Assembly (NCBI GenBank): GCA_038503035.1
Contig: JAVSML010001158.1
Location: 198,565-262,564, forward strand
Direction: 5' to 3'
From: Crocodylus rhombifer
Taxonomy: Eukaryota > Chordata > Crocodylia > Crocodylidae
DNA: 64,000 nt
A model generated the notes under the pieces. The model made no database searches. It saw nothing but the letters and a program-made list of their open reading frames with translations, and had not been told where the DNA came from. The position numbers were made by a program, and so were the translations under genes. Positions 20,500 to 33,041 of this stretch are shown here, one piece after another. Each line of letters starts with the position of its first letter. Position 1 is the stretch's first letter.

Positions 20500-23455
20500 C
20501 CCAAATGGGAGCATACAGAGCTGTGTACCCCTCTGACAGGAGTGGAGCCTAGCACATGTACAGTAGCCTAATGGAAACTTGTACATCATTGCCACACATT
20601 AAGTGGGATTACTAAATTTGTGTAAGTGGTAAAAACCGCAGTGATGTGGCTGGGTAAGTGCCATTTGGGCACAAATAACTGAGGTCCTTAATATTCTGTT
20701 TTACATTATTCTGCATCTCAAACACAGCAAAAATTGTTGAAAGGTTGAAAGGGCAAGTAAAGGAAAGGTTGAAAGGACAAGTAAAGTGTGATGATGAGTT
20801 TCTGGCAGCCTAGCTACCTGGTGAAATGGCATGTTTACACCATCCTCACCATCATAGTATCTGAGTTCCCTGAGCTCACAACTGACTTTTTCTTTACAGT
20901 GCTATGAAGGAGAGGAACTTAGGATGGTAAATCAGGGTGTGCAGTGTCTTAGGACTAAAGGTTATATTAAAATTCTTTAGGGCCCATAATAGCAGAGGAT
21001 GGTAATGCTCAAGGTAGAACTGTATAAGTACAAATATACAACTGATGAAAGTTATAACTTTCTACATGGTTTGTTGTCATAGCGTTCTGCTTTCAGGCTT
21101 TTCCCTTTAGAAGCTGGTGCCATGGGAAGCTGTAACTCAGTCATACAGAGTAAAAAGCAAATACTTTCAAGTGACAGATCACTCCCTCTTCATTGGAACT
21201 TTTCCCCACCAGAGCACTCCCACAAGCCCCAGAAGCTGTAGTATGTTGTTTGTAATGTGGAAGCCACTCTTTATTATATAGAGAAATTTGCATACTATGA
21301 TTTAGAGTAACAGTTTTTACTATTGCTTTCACAAGTGTCTTGTGGCTTGTTTGTTTCTGGTCTATCACCCAGAAGTTCCTGTAGACCTCACCCAGACCAT
21401 CTCTAGGGATTCTGCACTTCCTGGAAACTCTACATGTCTAAGAAGACTTACTCTGTCACATGGGGTGTCCTTCATCAGTAAGATGCCTCAATCATAGCCT
21501 CATATGGAAATTAATTCACTGTCTGGGTTACTAATGAAAGACTCTGATGTGCTTAATTCAAACAAAAAAGCATGAGCAAAGTACAAAGGTAAAAGAGGAC
21601 ACATCATAAATGCTTCAGGAAGCAAGAGGGAAAAATGTCAACAGTCAGTTTAAAAGTGTGGTAGAACAGACATCTAAGACAATCAAGCTCCGTCCAGCAG
21701 GACCTACCAGAGCAAAGGCATAATTATATGTCCACACACTTTCTCTGCTTCTCTTTCTCTTTTCTTTATATAATAGGTAACATTGATGGATTATCTTAAA
21801 AGTTGGTGGCATTTTGAATACATTGTTTTTTTCAAAATGAAGCAAAAAGAAGAGGTCTATAAAATAACCTAACATTCAGAGTTTGATAGGGTTGACTTAA
21901 TGACAGATTTCAACATTACAGATGCCAATGCATTATACATATAAAACCAATAAGAACACCCATGAATGCAGCAAGAAAGGGCACCTGAGGCCTTGGAGAC
22001 TCCACTATGAAACCTTGTGGTCATGGACACAGACACCTGTTTCTGCTGCAACAGGGTAAATCAGGGCACACCTCTACTACATGGAAAATTTTGTATTTAG
22101 TGGGAGGAAAATCTCAATGGGCTGCTGTACTTTATGCAAGGATTACCATAAATAGGATGACAAGTGATTCCTTACCTCCCCTCTGACGTGCCTACCATAA
22201 GAAGTGGCATGACAGAGGGAGCAAAAGCCTAAGGACAATGTAAGCCCAAGAAACAATGCCAGGTTTCCAAGGTAGATGATATAAAGCATGCTGTACCCTG
22301 CTCTCTGTGTAGTTTTTCTATGGCTTAAGACTGAACTTGCAAGATTTACTGTGGGTTCTTTGTCCTCTTTTCTGTAACCCCAACTCTGGGCAAAGTGCCG
22401 AGTTGCCCAGGCTCCACAAGGTAGTCCTGCTGCTCACTGCCTAGTCACTTCACCCATGTCTACAGCAGAGATCTGTGCTACAGTGAGAATCCTGAAAACC
22501 CCTGGTATAAATCTGACTCTGTGTTCTCTCATAAGAGCTCTCCCACTGCCTGCCAAGGATAGGAACAGGGAACTGAATTCATTTAAGTGTGAAACTTTTT
22601 AGTGCCACTGCAAGCTGAAATGGTTCATCCCATTCTCTGGTGACATTTTGAAATCTCCCATAATCCCTTGAAGTCACATTTAGGAGTAGGATGTTATGAC
22701 AGGGCTTTGCAGTTGAAGGGGCATCTGACATTATTCTGTAGGAGAATCATCACAGGAAGAGTAGATTCACTTGTCACTGAATTTCTGTTCCTTGCTGGTG
22801 TTCATCATGGTTTTTGGTGGCACCCAATAGGCGTGGGGTGAGGGGGCACAGAGCAGGGTAGGGATACGAGCAGTAGGGCTGGGAGATAGGCAGGCTGCTA
22901 GCCCTAAAAGGCTGCTGACCCTGGTCTGGTGCATTTATGAGCTGTTGAATTTGTGCAACTCTGCTCTTTTACTCTCAGTTATTTATATCTGGCCACAGCA
23001 AGTTTTCTGTGAGGTAAAGGAAATAGGTCAGTTGTTCTGTGAAAGTGCTGCACTATAAGAAAAGGCACATGGTATTCCAGGGCTTGTTAGATTGCTTGTT
23101 TGCTGTGTGCTTGTGTGTGAAGGCTTCAGATCTGCAGAAGGCAGGAAATGTTACAGAAAGACACTGAAATAGCTTAAGTTCCATCTCTCTGTCTCTCTGG
23201 ACATGCACACACACACACATACTACAAATGCCAAAGAATTAAATTGTCTTTGCAAACATGCAAAATCAATCTAGAAAAAAATTGACTATTTTCCTTCAAG
23301 TTTAGGTTTTTAACTTTAGAAGTCCCTGATCTGAGTGCTGTGATTAAGATGCAAAGCATCTCATTAGCAAGGTTACTAACTTAGATTGCTAAGTCTTCAT
23401 GTGTGGTGTAAGACAAAGCCTTCAAAATCTGCATTTCCTTTACTGTGTGTTATTG
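20500..23455. other. Gene-free interval
   Basis: The interval is AT-rich sequence without recognisable gene, splice-supported exon or repeat terminus. A direct near-duplicate of about 23 nt (aaaggttgaaagg.caagtaaag) lies at 20735-20788. Confidence 0.55.
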
Positions 23456-23460
23456 CCCTC

Positions 23461-23840
23461 TGTAGGAGTGAATTTAGTTGGGCTTCTGGCCTCCCTGACT
23501 AGAAAAACAGACCGAGACCAGAAGTGCTGACACTGCTTATTTCAGTTACATGTTTTGAGATAAAAAAATCCTGCATGTCTTATTACCCTATGCACAGAGG
23601 TCCAATTAAGTAAACTTGCTTTAGTTTCTTCAAGGTCATATTTTTTGTTTTCTTTATCTGTCTTAAGTATAAAAATGCTTGAAAACTTAGAGAGGGGAAG
23701 GATTCCTTTGAAACAGAAAAGTGGGTGATTCCCCTTGCTGTATGAAATCCTCCCTATGATCGCAGTATAACCCTAAATAAAGAAAAGCTGGCTCTGTCAG
23801 TTCTGATTCAACCACAACGTGAAGTTTGATTTCTTCCACA
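23461..23840 (+). repeat. ERV2 probable 5' LTR
   Basis: The right end CTTCCACA at 23840 sits 3 nt before the primer site. Inside are TATAAAAA at 23668-23675 and AATAAA at 23776-23781, correctly spaced for U3-R-U5. The left end at TGTAGGAG (23461) is my best guess. No second LTR exists in the window to confirm it. Confidence 0.6.
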
Positions 23841-23843
23841 ATT

Positions 23844-23861
23844 TGGTGCCGTGACTCAGAT
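23844..23861 (+). promoter_or_regulatory. ERV2 primer-binding site, tRNA-His-like
   Basis: TGGTGCCGTGACTCAGAT complements the 3' end of tRNA-His at 17 of 18 positions (A for G at position 15). This primer is known from other class I endogenous retroviruses. Confidence 0.8.
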
Positions 23862-24801
23862 AGAGATGCCCGGAGTGATCAGTCGGGACACAGACATCTC
23901 TTCACTGAAGCCCTGGTGCTAAACCAAGGTAAAAGACCTTCTGAAATCTGTATTGGGGCTTTTCAGTGAGAAGCTGTCTCTGTGTCTTCCTGATTCATTG
24001 CTTGAGGCTCACCCTATCTGAACTTTCTTTTTCTGCCAGAACTGTCAGGCCCACTGTGTAAGTAGTAACTGTGAGTAGAAAGATTTAAGGTTAAAGACTG
24101 TGCTGCAGTTGTCAATGAAAGTATTTCCCCATGTGAATTGTGTTAAGTTCTGTAAAGAACTATGAGGTCTCTCTGAGGCCAGGAGTGGAAACCTTGTGTA
24201 GCCACCCTGAAGACAACAGATTTGTTCTGTGTGCTTTTCGAAAGCAAGGGTGCAAGGTGGAAACTCTTAGAGTGTGAGTGTTTTCCATGATAAGCATTGA
24301 CCAAGGCTGAGACTAATGAAATGCTCTAGAACCTCGTGCCTCAATGCAGCAATTTCCTTGTGTGAATTGAGAGTATGAATTGAGAAATATGAGCCACTGA
24401 CCAGGTCTGAGACTAAGGTTGGGTTCAGCCGCCCGAAGGCCGAAAGGGCAGTTTTGAATGCCACTGGAACCTCGTGACCCAGTGGACCCATTTACCCTTT
24501 CCCCACCATCATAAATGAGCCATGTCTAACCATGAGTAACTGCATTGTGTGCCATTATTGCAGTGGAGTCTTGTCTTTGGACATTAGCCACAGCATCTCT
24601 GTGCCGCTAGCAAATCTCACAACCTGACCGGACACCCTGAATAAGCCATTCCTGTATGAAAGATCTGTGTGAATTGAGTTTAAAGATATGAGGAGCAGAA
24701 AGTCTGAAGACATACCGGCTCCGCCAAAAGGGACTCCAGCATTGTACGTGTACACACACTGTGGCCATAAAATTGTAAGTTTCTAGACAAATGCAATTGG
24801 T

Positions 24802-26210
24802 ATGCCAGAGATGATTTTAGCCAGCAGTTTCCCCTGGGAGGAAACATTTTATTTAAGTAAAATTATTCATCTCCGCAGAGACCTTGAGTTAAGAGGTAGT
24901 AATATACCACAGACTCAGTGGGACACATGTTTCGATTGGTATGAAGAAGCTTTCAAAAGATGTCAACAATCTCAAGTTCAGAGTCTTAAGGACTCCCAAG
25001 AGAAACTGAAATCTCAGATGAAGGAATTAAAACAGAAAAGTGCACCAAAAGGGGGCGCCCCCCCATCAATAGTACCATCAGCACCAAAACAACTTTATCC
25101 ACAAATAATTGAGAATGAATCTGCAGAAGATATAATTGATTTTCTTAATGTGCCACCCTCCTATCAGTCCCAGGCACAATATGAAGCTGAAGAAGTCCAA
25201 AGTAACCAAATAGGCTCTTCCGGCAGGATTAGCCCACCTCACCAAGAAATTATCACTCAACAACCGTCACCTGCCCCCGAGGCATGCCCACGTCTACCTT
25301 GTTTAAGGTCAGGTACCCAGTATGGTCCAGCCCCTTCTTTAAAATCTAAAAAGGCTCATCTTATGCCTTTATGCCAACTTCCAGGGCAAGGTCCAAATTG
25401 GGAAACTACAATCACAGTCCCTGTCCCCTGGACCCCAGGAGATCTCCTAAACCTTGTTAAACAATTTCTCAACATCAGACAGGAACCCCAAAAATTTAGA
25501 GATAATTAGACACTGCAATCCAGTGTTATAATCCAACGTGGGCAGAGTTGAACCAATTAATGAGAAGTGTTCTGCCCTCTGCAGTCCACAACCGCCTCAT
25601 CACACAGGCTACTTGGCCTACTCAAGACCCCTTAGCAGATGCCTGAAGATGCCTCCTTGAGACTGTGTTTAAAATTTGGCCCAGGAAAACTGACTGGGCC
25701 AAAATACATAACTGTAAACAAAATAAAGGAGAATCCCCAGCAGACTACACGGACCGCTTGAAACTAGTATTTGAAAGACATTCTGGTATTGAAAATGCAG
25801 CTGAAACTGCCCAAGAAGCACTTGCTTCCGCTTTTGTCCATGGACTTCTTTCTAAAGTTCAGGAACAGTTGTGCACCATTGCTGTAGTTTGGCAGACTAA
25901 GCCACTTGCAGAACTAGTCACCATTGCAAATCATTGTACAACCTGCCAGGAAAAGAAAAAGGAATCCACAGAAACTAAGCTAACGTCATTACAATTACCA
26001 ACTTTAGGCGGGGGCAGAAGCTGACGTTTCCATCAAGGACAGTTCAGAGGCAGGGGACATGGTCGTCAGATGGGACAAGGAGGGTTTCAGTCCCAAAATA
26101 ATGACAGTTGTCATTATTGTGGCCAACCAGTGCGCTGGAAGGCTCAATGTCCTCACCGGCCTGGCCAGCCGGGGATGACGTTTAACCCGCCAAAACCTCC
26201 TCTCACTCAA
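24802..26210 (+). pseudogene. gag: ERV2 gag remnant
   Basis: The first frame (24802-25509, 235 codons) has a matrix-like start, a glutamine/lysine-rich helix (about residues 50-80), a PPSYQ motif (near 25150) and a capsid start (NWETTITVPVPWTPGDLLNLV). After a stop and a frameshift (25500-25660), a second frame (25665-26024) reads DWAKIHNCKQNKGESPADYTDRL, a major-homology-region-like stretch in capsid. Downstream a single CCHC-type zinc knuckle is visible at about 26110-26150 (CHYCGQ...C), in which the His is replaced by Arg. The gene is dead through the frameshift and the lost zinc ligand. Confidence 0.8.
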
Positions 26211-26391
26211 TTCTCTGTCCCGAATTAGGGAGCTTCCTGTTAGGCCAGCCTAAGGAATATTAACATCATCAGAGCCCCACTTCTCCCACTTAATCAAGAT
26301 AGTTTCATAGTTTCATAGTTTCTAGAGTCGGAAGGGACCTGAACAGATCATCTAGTCCGACCGCCTGCCATGGCAGGAAAGAGTACTGGGT

Positions 26392-29327
26392 TCAAACGAC
26401 CCCAGCAAGGTGTTCATCTAACCTCCTTTTAAAAACCCCCAGGGTAGGAGCCTGCACCATTTCTCTTGGAAGTTGGTTCCAGACCCTAGCCGCCCTGACT
26501 GTGAAGTAGCACCTCCTGATGTCTAACCTAAACCTACCCTCTGCCAGCTTGTGACTGTTATTCCTGGTCACTCCTGGCAGTGCTCGGGGAAACAGTGACT
26601 TCCCCAATGCCCGCTGATCCCCGCTGACTAGTTTCTAACACGCCACAAGATCCCCCGTCAGCCTTCTCTTTTGGAGGCTGAACAGGTTCAGGTCCCATAG
26701 CCTGTCCTCATAGGGCCTGCCCTGCTGTCCCCTGATCATGCGAGTGGCCCTCCTCTGGACCCTCTCCATGTTGTCCACATCCCTCTTGAAGTGCGGCGCC
26801 CAGAACTGGACACAGTACTCCAGCTGCGGCCTGACCAGCGCTGCATAGAGGGGGAGGATCACCTCTTTTGACCTGCTCGAGCTGCATCTGTGGATGCATG
26901 ACAAGGTGTGCTTGGCCTTCCTAACTGCCTCCCCATACTGCCAACCCATGTTCAACTTGGAGTCAATGATGACTCCAAGATCCTTTTCCACCTCCATGCT
27001 GACAAGAGGCGAGTTCCCCAGCCTGTAGGTATGATGCCGGTTGTTCCTCCCGAGGTGCATCACCTTGCACTTGTCTGTGTTGAAACCCATCCTATTCTTG
27101 TCCGCCCACCCTTGTAACCTGTCTAGGTCTGATTGTATCCTGTTGCTTCCTTCTAGTGTGCCCACATCCCCCCACATCTTAGTGTCATCAGCAAATTTGA
27201 ACAGGGTGCTTTTTACCCCCTTGTCCAAATCACTGATGAAGATGTTGAACAGTGCAGGCCCGAGGACCGAGCCCTGCGGAACCCCACTGCCCACGTCCTT
27301 CCAGGTTGAGAAGGACCCATCCACCACCACGCTCTGGGTGCGGCCCTCCAGCCAGTTGGCAACCCATTTGACTGTGTGGGTGTCTACGCCACAGCCCCCC
27401 AGTTTCTTGATGAGAACAGGGTGAGAGACAGTGTCAAAAGCCTTCCGGAAGTCCAGGAAGACTATATCCACTGCTACCCCTGCATCTAATGATCTGGTGA
27501 TCTAATCGTAAAAGGCCACCAGGTTGGTCTGACAGGACCTGCCACTGATGAACCCGTGTTGGTTGCCCCTAAGCATGCAGTCCCCTGCTGGCCCCTCCTG
27601 GATGTGTGCCAGCATAATTTCTTGAACAGCTTGCCTAGGATTGAGGTAAGAGTAACTGGCCTATAGTTTCCCGGGTCATCCCTCCTCCCTTTTTTGAAGA
27701 TGGGAACCATGTTGGCCCTCTTCCAGTCCTCCAATACCTCTCCAGAGCACCATGAATGCTCATAAAGCCGTGCCAGGGGACTTGCAATGACCTCGGCCAG
27801 TTCCTTTAGAACTCTAGGTTGGAGATCATCTGGACTGGCTGACTTGAAAATGTCCAGCCCCTCCAGAAGCTCCCTAATTAAATCCTCGCTAACGCTTGGC
27901 CTAGGTGTGCCTTCCCCGGGGCCCAAGGGGGGCCCAGCAGGAAGGTAGCTGTTCTGGTCCCTACTTAGGAAGACGGAGGCAAAGAAATCGTTAAACATGT
28001 TTGCTTTGCTGTCTGGTGTGACGACCAAGTCTCCCAACGCGTCCTGCAAGGGCCCCACATTACCCGGGACCTTCTTTTTACCTCCTATGTATTTTAAAAA
28101 GGACTTCTTATTGTCCTTAATCTGGGAAGCTAGTCTCAGTTTCATCTCCGCCTTGGCCTTCCTAAATACCCGCCTACATACCCGAGCAACTACAGAATAG
28201 TCCTCCCTGGTGATGTCCCCTTCTTTCCATTGGGTGTAAACCTCCTTTTTAGCAAGGAGACATTCCCGGATGCTTCTGGTGAGCCACGGAGGCTTGTGTG
28301 CTCTCCTGCTCCCTTTGATCCTCGTTGGGATTACCTTCCTTTGGGCTTGGAGGATCGTCTCCTTAAGGAGCGACCACTCACCTTGGATACCTGGCTCCCC
28401 TCCCCTCTGGGATCTCAGCGCTTCTCCAACTATCTTCCTTAGCTCGTTGAAGTTTACCCTCTTAAAATCTAGGGCCACTGCCTTACTGCTTGCCTTTGCC
28501 ACCTTGTGCTGGATGGTGAATTCCAGCAGGTGATGATCGCTGTCGCCCAGGTGGTTGAGTACCCGCAGCCCCCTCACCAGGTCATCACCCGTGGCCAGCA
28601 CTAGGTCCAACAAGGCGTCCCCCCTGGTGGTGCTGTGCACCTCCTGGGTTAGATGGAGGTCCTGCACACTGGCCAAGAACCTACGTGAGCGTTCAGATGT
28701 GGCTGACTGTTCTTCCCAGCAGATGTCCAGGAAATTCAGGTCCCCCATGACAACCACATCCTTAGCCTTCACTACCTCTGTGAACTGACCCAAGAATTCC
28801 TGGTCAAGCTCCTCTCCCTGGTTGGGAGGTCTGTAGTAGACTCCCACCGTTAAGACTCTTTCCCCTCGACTGCCTTGTACCCTAACCCAAAGCACTTCAG
28901 AGTGCCCCTCCCCTGACTCCTTACTAATTGACGAGGATATGTATTCCTCCTTAATATAGAGTGCCACGCCCCCACCTCTCTTTCCTATCCTGTTCCTCCT
29001 GTACAACCTATAGCCCTTGACATTCACCGTCCAATCATGGGTTGAGTCCCACCACATTTCTGTAATCCCCACTACGTCCGGGCTGGTGTCAGCCAGCAGG
29101 AGGGTGCGTTCCTCCTGCTTGTTACCCATACTACAAGCGCTTGTGTAGAGGCATTTGAGGCCTCGTGTAGATGTGTGTACTGACCCCCTAGTCCCAGCGT
29201 TACCCTGGCCCCTATCTCTTACCTGTTTATTCGCTTCGCTCGGTGGTCTGGGCTGGGCTGTAGTTGTGGGTGCTGTTTGGTCTGGCAGTCTGATGTTTCC
29301 TCCACCCTCGTCTACCCCTTCCCCCAA
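26392..29327 (-). pseudogene. CR1-2 ORF2: endonuclease and reverse transcriptase, few breaks
   Basis: A 613-codon frame (29327-27486) carries the whole endonuclease (TEMWWD, RRNRIGKRGGGVALYI, VGVYYRPPNQ, VVMGDLNF, LGDSDHHLLEF), the linker and the first RT motifs (VPIFKKGRRDDPGNYRPV). Then 27471-26635 carries VFLDFRKAFDTVSH, GVPQGSVLGPALFN and the active site FADDTKMWGD. The C-terminal piece is at 26607-26392. The joins near 27475-27630 and 26610-26635 are frame breaks. All catalytic motifs visible to me are intact, so it decayed recently by CR1 standards. Confidence 0.9.
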
Positions 29328-29332
29328 TGAGC

Positions 29333-29768
29333 CTAGTTTAAAGCCTGCCGGAGCAGGTCCACCAACCTAGAAGAGAACACACACTTACCTTTAGGGGAAA
29401 GGTGGAGCCCATCCCATCCCAGCATGTCTCTCGTTGTTATGTGCCAGTCATGGCTGAGGAAGCCAAAGCCCACCTCGAAGCACCATTCCTGTAGCCTCCA
29501 GTTGGTCTTCGTGATGCACATTTCATGCCGTCTGCCTCATCTACTCACTGGCAGGATAGAAGAGAAAACCACCTGTGCGCCCATCTCCTTCAGCACACAC
29601 CCCAGAGCATGGTAGTCCTCCATCAGGCGATCAGGGCTCCTCCTGGCCACATCGTTAGTGCCCACATGGACTAGGACTATGGGGTAATAATCAGTGGGCC
29701 GGATTACGGTTTGGAGCATCCCTGTCATGTCCTGAATCCTCCTTCTGCTGTTCCTATTATTAAATGCC
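29333..29768 (-). pseudogene. CR1-2 ORF1 C-terminal part, SGNH/esterase-like
   Basis: The minus-strand translation reads YPIVLVHVGTNDVARRSP, then LKEMGAQVVFSSILPVSR (29770-29537). After a stop comes WDGLHLSPKGKCVFSSRL (29521-29333). The GTND and DGLHLS blocks are the typical Asn- and Asp/His-bearing blocks of the SGNH-type esterase domain that CR1 ORF1 proteins carry downstream of their RNA-binding part. The N-terminal half is missing because of 5' truncation, and one stop separates the two pieces. Confidence 0.8.
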
Positions 29769-29861
29769 AAGCTTACCAGAAACCTTATGATGATGTTATA
29801 TGTGGGAATGCTCTGCCCAAGCTACAGCTATTTCCACTCCTCAGGCTACGCCTGTGTTTTG

Positions 29862-31719
29862 CCAAGGCTGCAACTGAACTCCAACTAGCTTCAAGCATCA
29901 AGGACAACAAAAAGTCCTTTTTCAGATATGTGGGGAGCCGGAGGAAAAGCAAGGGCAACGTTGGACCCCTGCTAAACCAGATGGGGCAATTGACAACTGA
30001 TGCCCAGGAAAAAGCCAACCTATTGAATAGGTACTTTGTGTCAGTCTTTCATCAGTCACATGGGATGCCCATGCCTGCTATGGGACAGGGAAATCTGGGT
30101 GAGGGGGATCCCCTACCCTCCATCAATGCTGACCTCATGAAGGAACACCTTGAGAAGCTGGATACCTTCAAGTCAGCTGGCCCTGACAACCTGCACCCCA
30201 GGGTACTCAAGGAGCTGGCGAGCGTCATAGCCCAGCCCCTGGCACGGATCTTTGAAAACTCCTGGTGCTCTGGTGTAGTGCCAGAAGATTGGAAGAAGGC
30301 CAATGTGGTGCCAATCTTCAAGAAAGGGAGGAGAGTGGATCCGGCTAACTACAGGCTCATTAGCCTGATTTCTATCCTGGGGAAGATCTTAGAAAAGTTT
30401 ATTAAGGAGGCCATCCTTGAGGGACTGGCCCAGGCTAACATTCTAAGGGACAGCCAGCACGGGTTTGTTGTGGGTAGGTCTTGTTTGACCAATCCCATTT
30501 CCTTCTATGACCAGGTGACCTATCACCTGGACGAGGGAGAAGAGATTGATGTCATATATCTTGACTTCAAAAAAGCTTTTGATCTGGTATCCCATGATCA
30601 CCTCTTGGCCAAACTGCCCAGTTGTGGCCTTGGCTCCACCATGATCCGCTGGCTGGGAAACTGGCTCCGTGTTCAGACCCAGAGGGTTGTAATCGGTGGC
30701 AGTCACTTATCATGGTGCCCTGTAACCAGTGGGGTCCCTCAAGGCTCTGTCCTGGGACCCATACTGTTCAACATCTTCATTAACAATGTAGACATTGGAG
30801 TCAGGAGTGGACTGGCCAAGTTCACCGATGACACCAAACTTTGGGGCAAAGCATCCACGCCAGAAGATAGGCGAGTGATCCAGGCTGACCTGGACAAGCT
30901 CAGCAAATGGGCAGACGAGAACCTCATGGTGTTTAACACCGAAAAATGCAAGGTTCTCCACCTTGGGAGGAAAAACCTGCAGCACCCTTATAGGCTCGGC
31001 AGTGCTACGTTGGATAGCACTACAGAAGAAAAAGACTTGGGGGTCATCACTGACCACAAGATGAACATGAGCCCCCAATGCAATGCTGCGGCTAGTAAAG
31101 CAACCAAAATGCTGGCGTGCATCCATAGATGCTTCTCGAGCAAATCCCGGGACATCGTTCTCCCCTTGTACTCGGCCTTGGTGAGGCCGCAGCTGGAGTA
31201 CTGCATCCAGTTTTGGGCTCCACAATTCAAAAAGGATGTGGAGAAGCTTGAGAGAGTCCAGAGGAGAGCCACACGCATGATCAGAGGTCAGGAAAACAGA
31301 TCTTACGATGACAGGCTGAGAGCCATGGGACTCTTTAGCCTGGAAAAGCGCAGGCTCAGGGTGATCTGATGGCCACCTATAAGTTTATCAGGGGTGACCA
31401 CCAGGATCTGGGGGAACGTCTGTTCACCAGAGCGCCCCAAGGGATGACAAGGTTGAACGGTCACAAACTCCTGCAAGACCGTTTCAGGCTGGACATAAGG
31501 AAGAATTTCTTTACTGTCCAAGCCCCCAAGGTCTGGAACAGTCTGCCAGCGGAGGTGGTTCAAGCACCTACATCGAACACCTTCAAGAGTAAATTGGATG
31601 CTTATCTTGCTGGGATCCTATGACCCCAGCTGACTTCCTGCCCTTTGGGCAGGGGGCTGGACTCGATGATCTCCCGAGGTCCCTTCCAGCCCTAATGTCT
31701 ATGAAATCTATGAAATCTG
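29862..31719 (+). mobile_element. CR1 LINE (CR1-3), other subfamily, long open RT frame
   Basis: This is a 5'-truncated CR1 in plus orientation. An open frame of about 500 codons covers the end of the linker, the complete RT and the start of the C-terminal region (to 31369). A second frame (31369-31623) finishes the C-terminus. RT motifs: KSAGPDNLHPRVLKEL, VVPIFKKGRRVDPANY, IYLDFKKAFDLVSHDHL, GVPQGSVLGPILFN and FTDDTKLWG, where Thr replaces the usual Ala before the DD pair. The 3' end finishes with tandem atgaaatct units (31698-31719), the usual CR1 terminal microrepeat. ERV2 integrase resumes directly after it. Confidence 0.92.
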
Positions 31720-31739
31720 ATCCAACTGACCAGTCTCCA

Positions 31740-33041
31740 TTGGCAAGACTAGCCAATGTTGCCCTCCTCCAAGATCAGGCTCCAGAACCAGAAAACATAA
31801 ATGGAGACTGGCTGGGTTTTTGTTACACCCTGACCATTTGTGGCACTCCCCAGATAGCTGCCTGGTGGCCCCAGTGGTCCTTCTTCCTCATCTTGCTCAC
31901 ATATACCATGGCATGGCACATGTGAGCAAAGGAGGGGAAGATAGACTCTGTTAAGCTTGATTGGTTTGCTCCAACTTTTCCATGTGTGGCTCAACAGTAC
32001 TGCCACACCTGTCCTATTTGCCAAGCCCATAATGTGGGAAAGCCTGTAAAAACAAAGAAGGCAGCACACCCCCCACCTTGGGAACCATTTGTAAATTTAC
32101 AATTAGATTTTATTCAAATGCAGAAATGTTGTTCCTATGAATATGCTCTTGTTATTATATGTATGTTTTCTGGATGGGTAGAAGCCTACCCATGTGCAAA
32201 AGTTGACACCATCACTGTAAGCAAAATGTTGCTCAGAGACTTTATTCCAAGGTTTGGTATTCCTTCATCCCTAAACTCTGATAGAGGAACTCATTTTACT
32301 GGACAGATAATAAAAGAAGTCTACAAAGTCCTGCAGCTTCAACAGAACTTTCATTGTCCATACCATCCACAGGCCTTGGGCCAAGTGGAACGCCAAAATG
32401 GCATTCTGAAAAATAAACTGGCCAGAATTTGTGCTGATACTCAGCTAAAATGGCCAGATGCACTTCCCATAGCCCTTATGAGTATGAGATCTACTGCCAA
32501 CCGAAAGCCTGGGCTTAGCCCACGGGAAATTCTAATGGGAAGTCCCATGAGGCTCCCCGCCTTGCCACCTGTTACTTCCCACTTTTGCTATATACAATCA
32601 CTTGATGATACTATTCAGGACTATTGTAAGGCACTAATGAAGTGTGTTAAAGCTTTTCATTCACAGGTACAAGCAGCTCTCCCCAAAGAACCAGATGAGC
32701 CATGCCATTCTATCCTGCCTGGAAATTGAGTACATGTAAAAGTCCATCAGCAAAAGTCATCGCTGGAACCTCACTGGAAAGGCCCATTCCAGGTACTCCT
32801 GACCACCAACACTGCAATAAAGTGTCAAGGACTCCAGACATGGATCCACGCATCACACAGTAAGAAAACATCAGCCCCATTAGACCTGGAGTCTCCTCCA
32901 TATCAATCTTGTAATCAGCCTCCACAGACTGGTAGTGAGCCTAGCACCTGCCAACAGGAGAGCTCAAGACCAGTAGTGAGCCAAGCACCTACTGGTGAAG
33001 AGGATTTGCCACTACAGAGCGAAGAAAATGTGCCCCAATGA
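31740..33041 (+). pseudogene. pol: ERV2 pol: integrase with catalytic triad present
   Basis: The zinc-binding part is eroded to HLAHIYHGMAHVSK (another frame, about 31890-31930) and CHTCPICQAH (32002-32031). The open core (31986-32729) has LQLDFIQM (first Asp), NSDRGTHFTG (second Asp, about 32277) and GQVERQN (Glu, about 32380), so all three catalytic acids remain. A TGA at 32727 interrupts the frame, which then continues to 33041 with the GPF module ([13 protein letters not shown]) and WIHASH. The tail is Pro/Ser-rich. Upstream RT and RNase H are absent. Confidence 0.88.

Larger units (their letters stand above)
26303..29768 (-). mobile_element. CR1 LINE (CR1-2), longest copy, with ORF1 tail
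   Basis: The 3' terminus is on the left with tandem agtttcatag units (26301-26320) and the same cggaagggacctgaacag block as CR1-1. ORF2 follows, and to the right the C-terminal part of ORF1. The 5' truncation is near 29768. It inserted into ERV2 after gag, so it is younger than that provirus. It is very similar to CR1-1 at the nucleotide level. Confidence 0.92.
23461..33041 (+). mobile_element. ERV2: second gamma-like provirus, 3'-truncated and filled with CR1s
   Basis: A 5' LTR, a tRNA-His-type primer site, a gag remnant (24802-26210) and an integrase (31740-33041) lie in order on the plus strand. Protease, RT and RNase H are missing. In their place sit two CR1 elements, CR1-2 (minus, 26303-29768) and CR1-3 (plus, 29862-31719), with about 95 bp of unassigned sequence between them. 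I found no env coding region and no second copy of the LTR downstream, so the 3' end was lost. A separate 0.2-kb piece related to its integrase end lies at 56415-56617. Confidence 0.8.
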
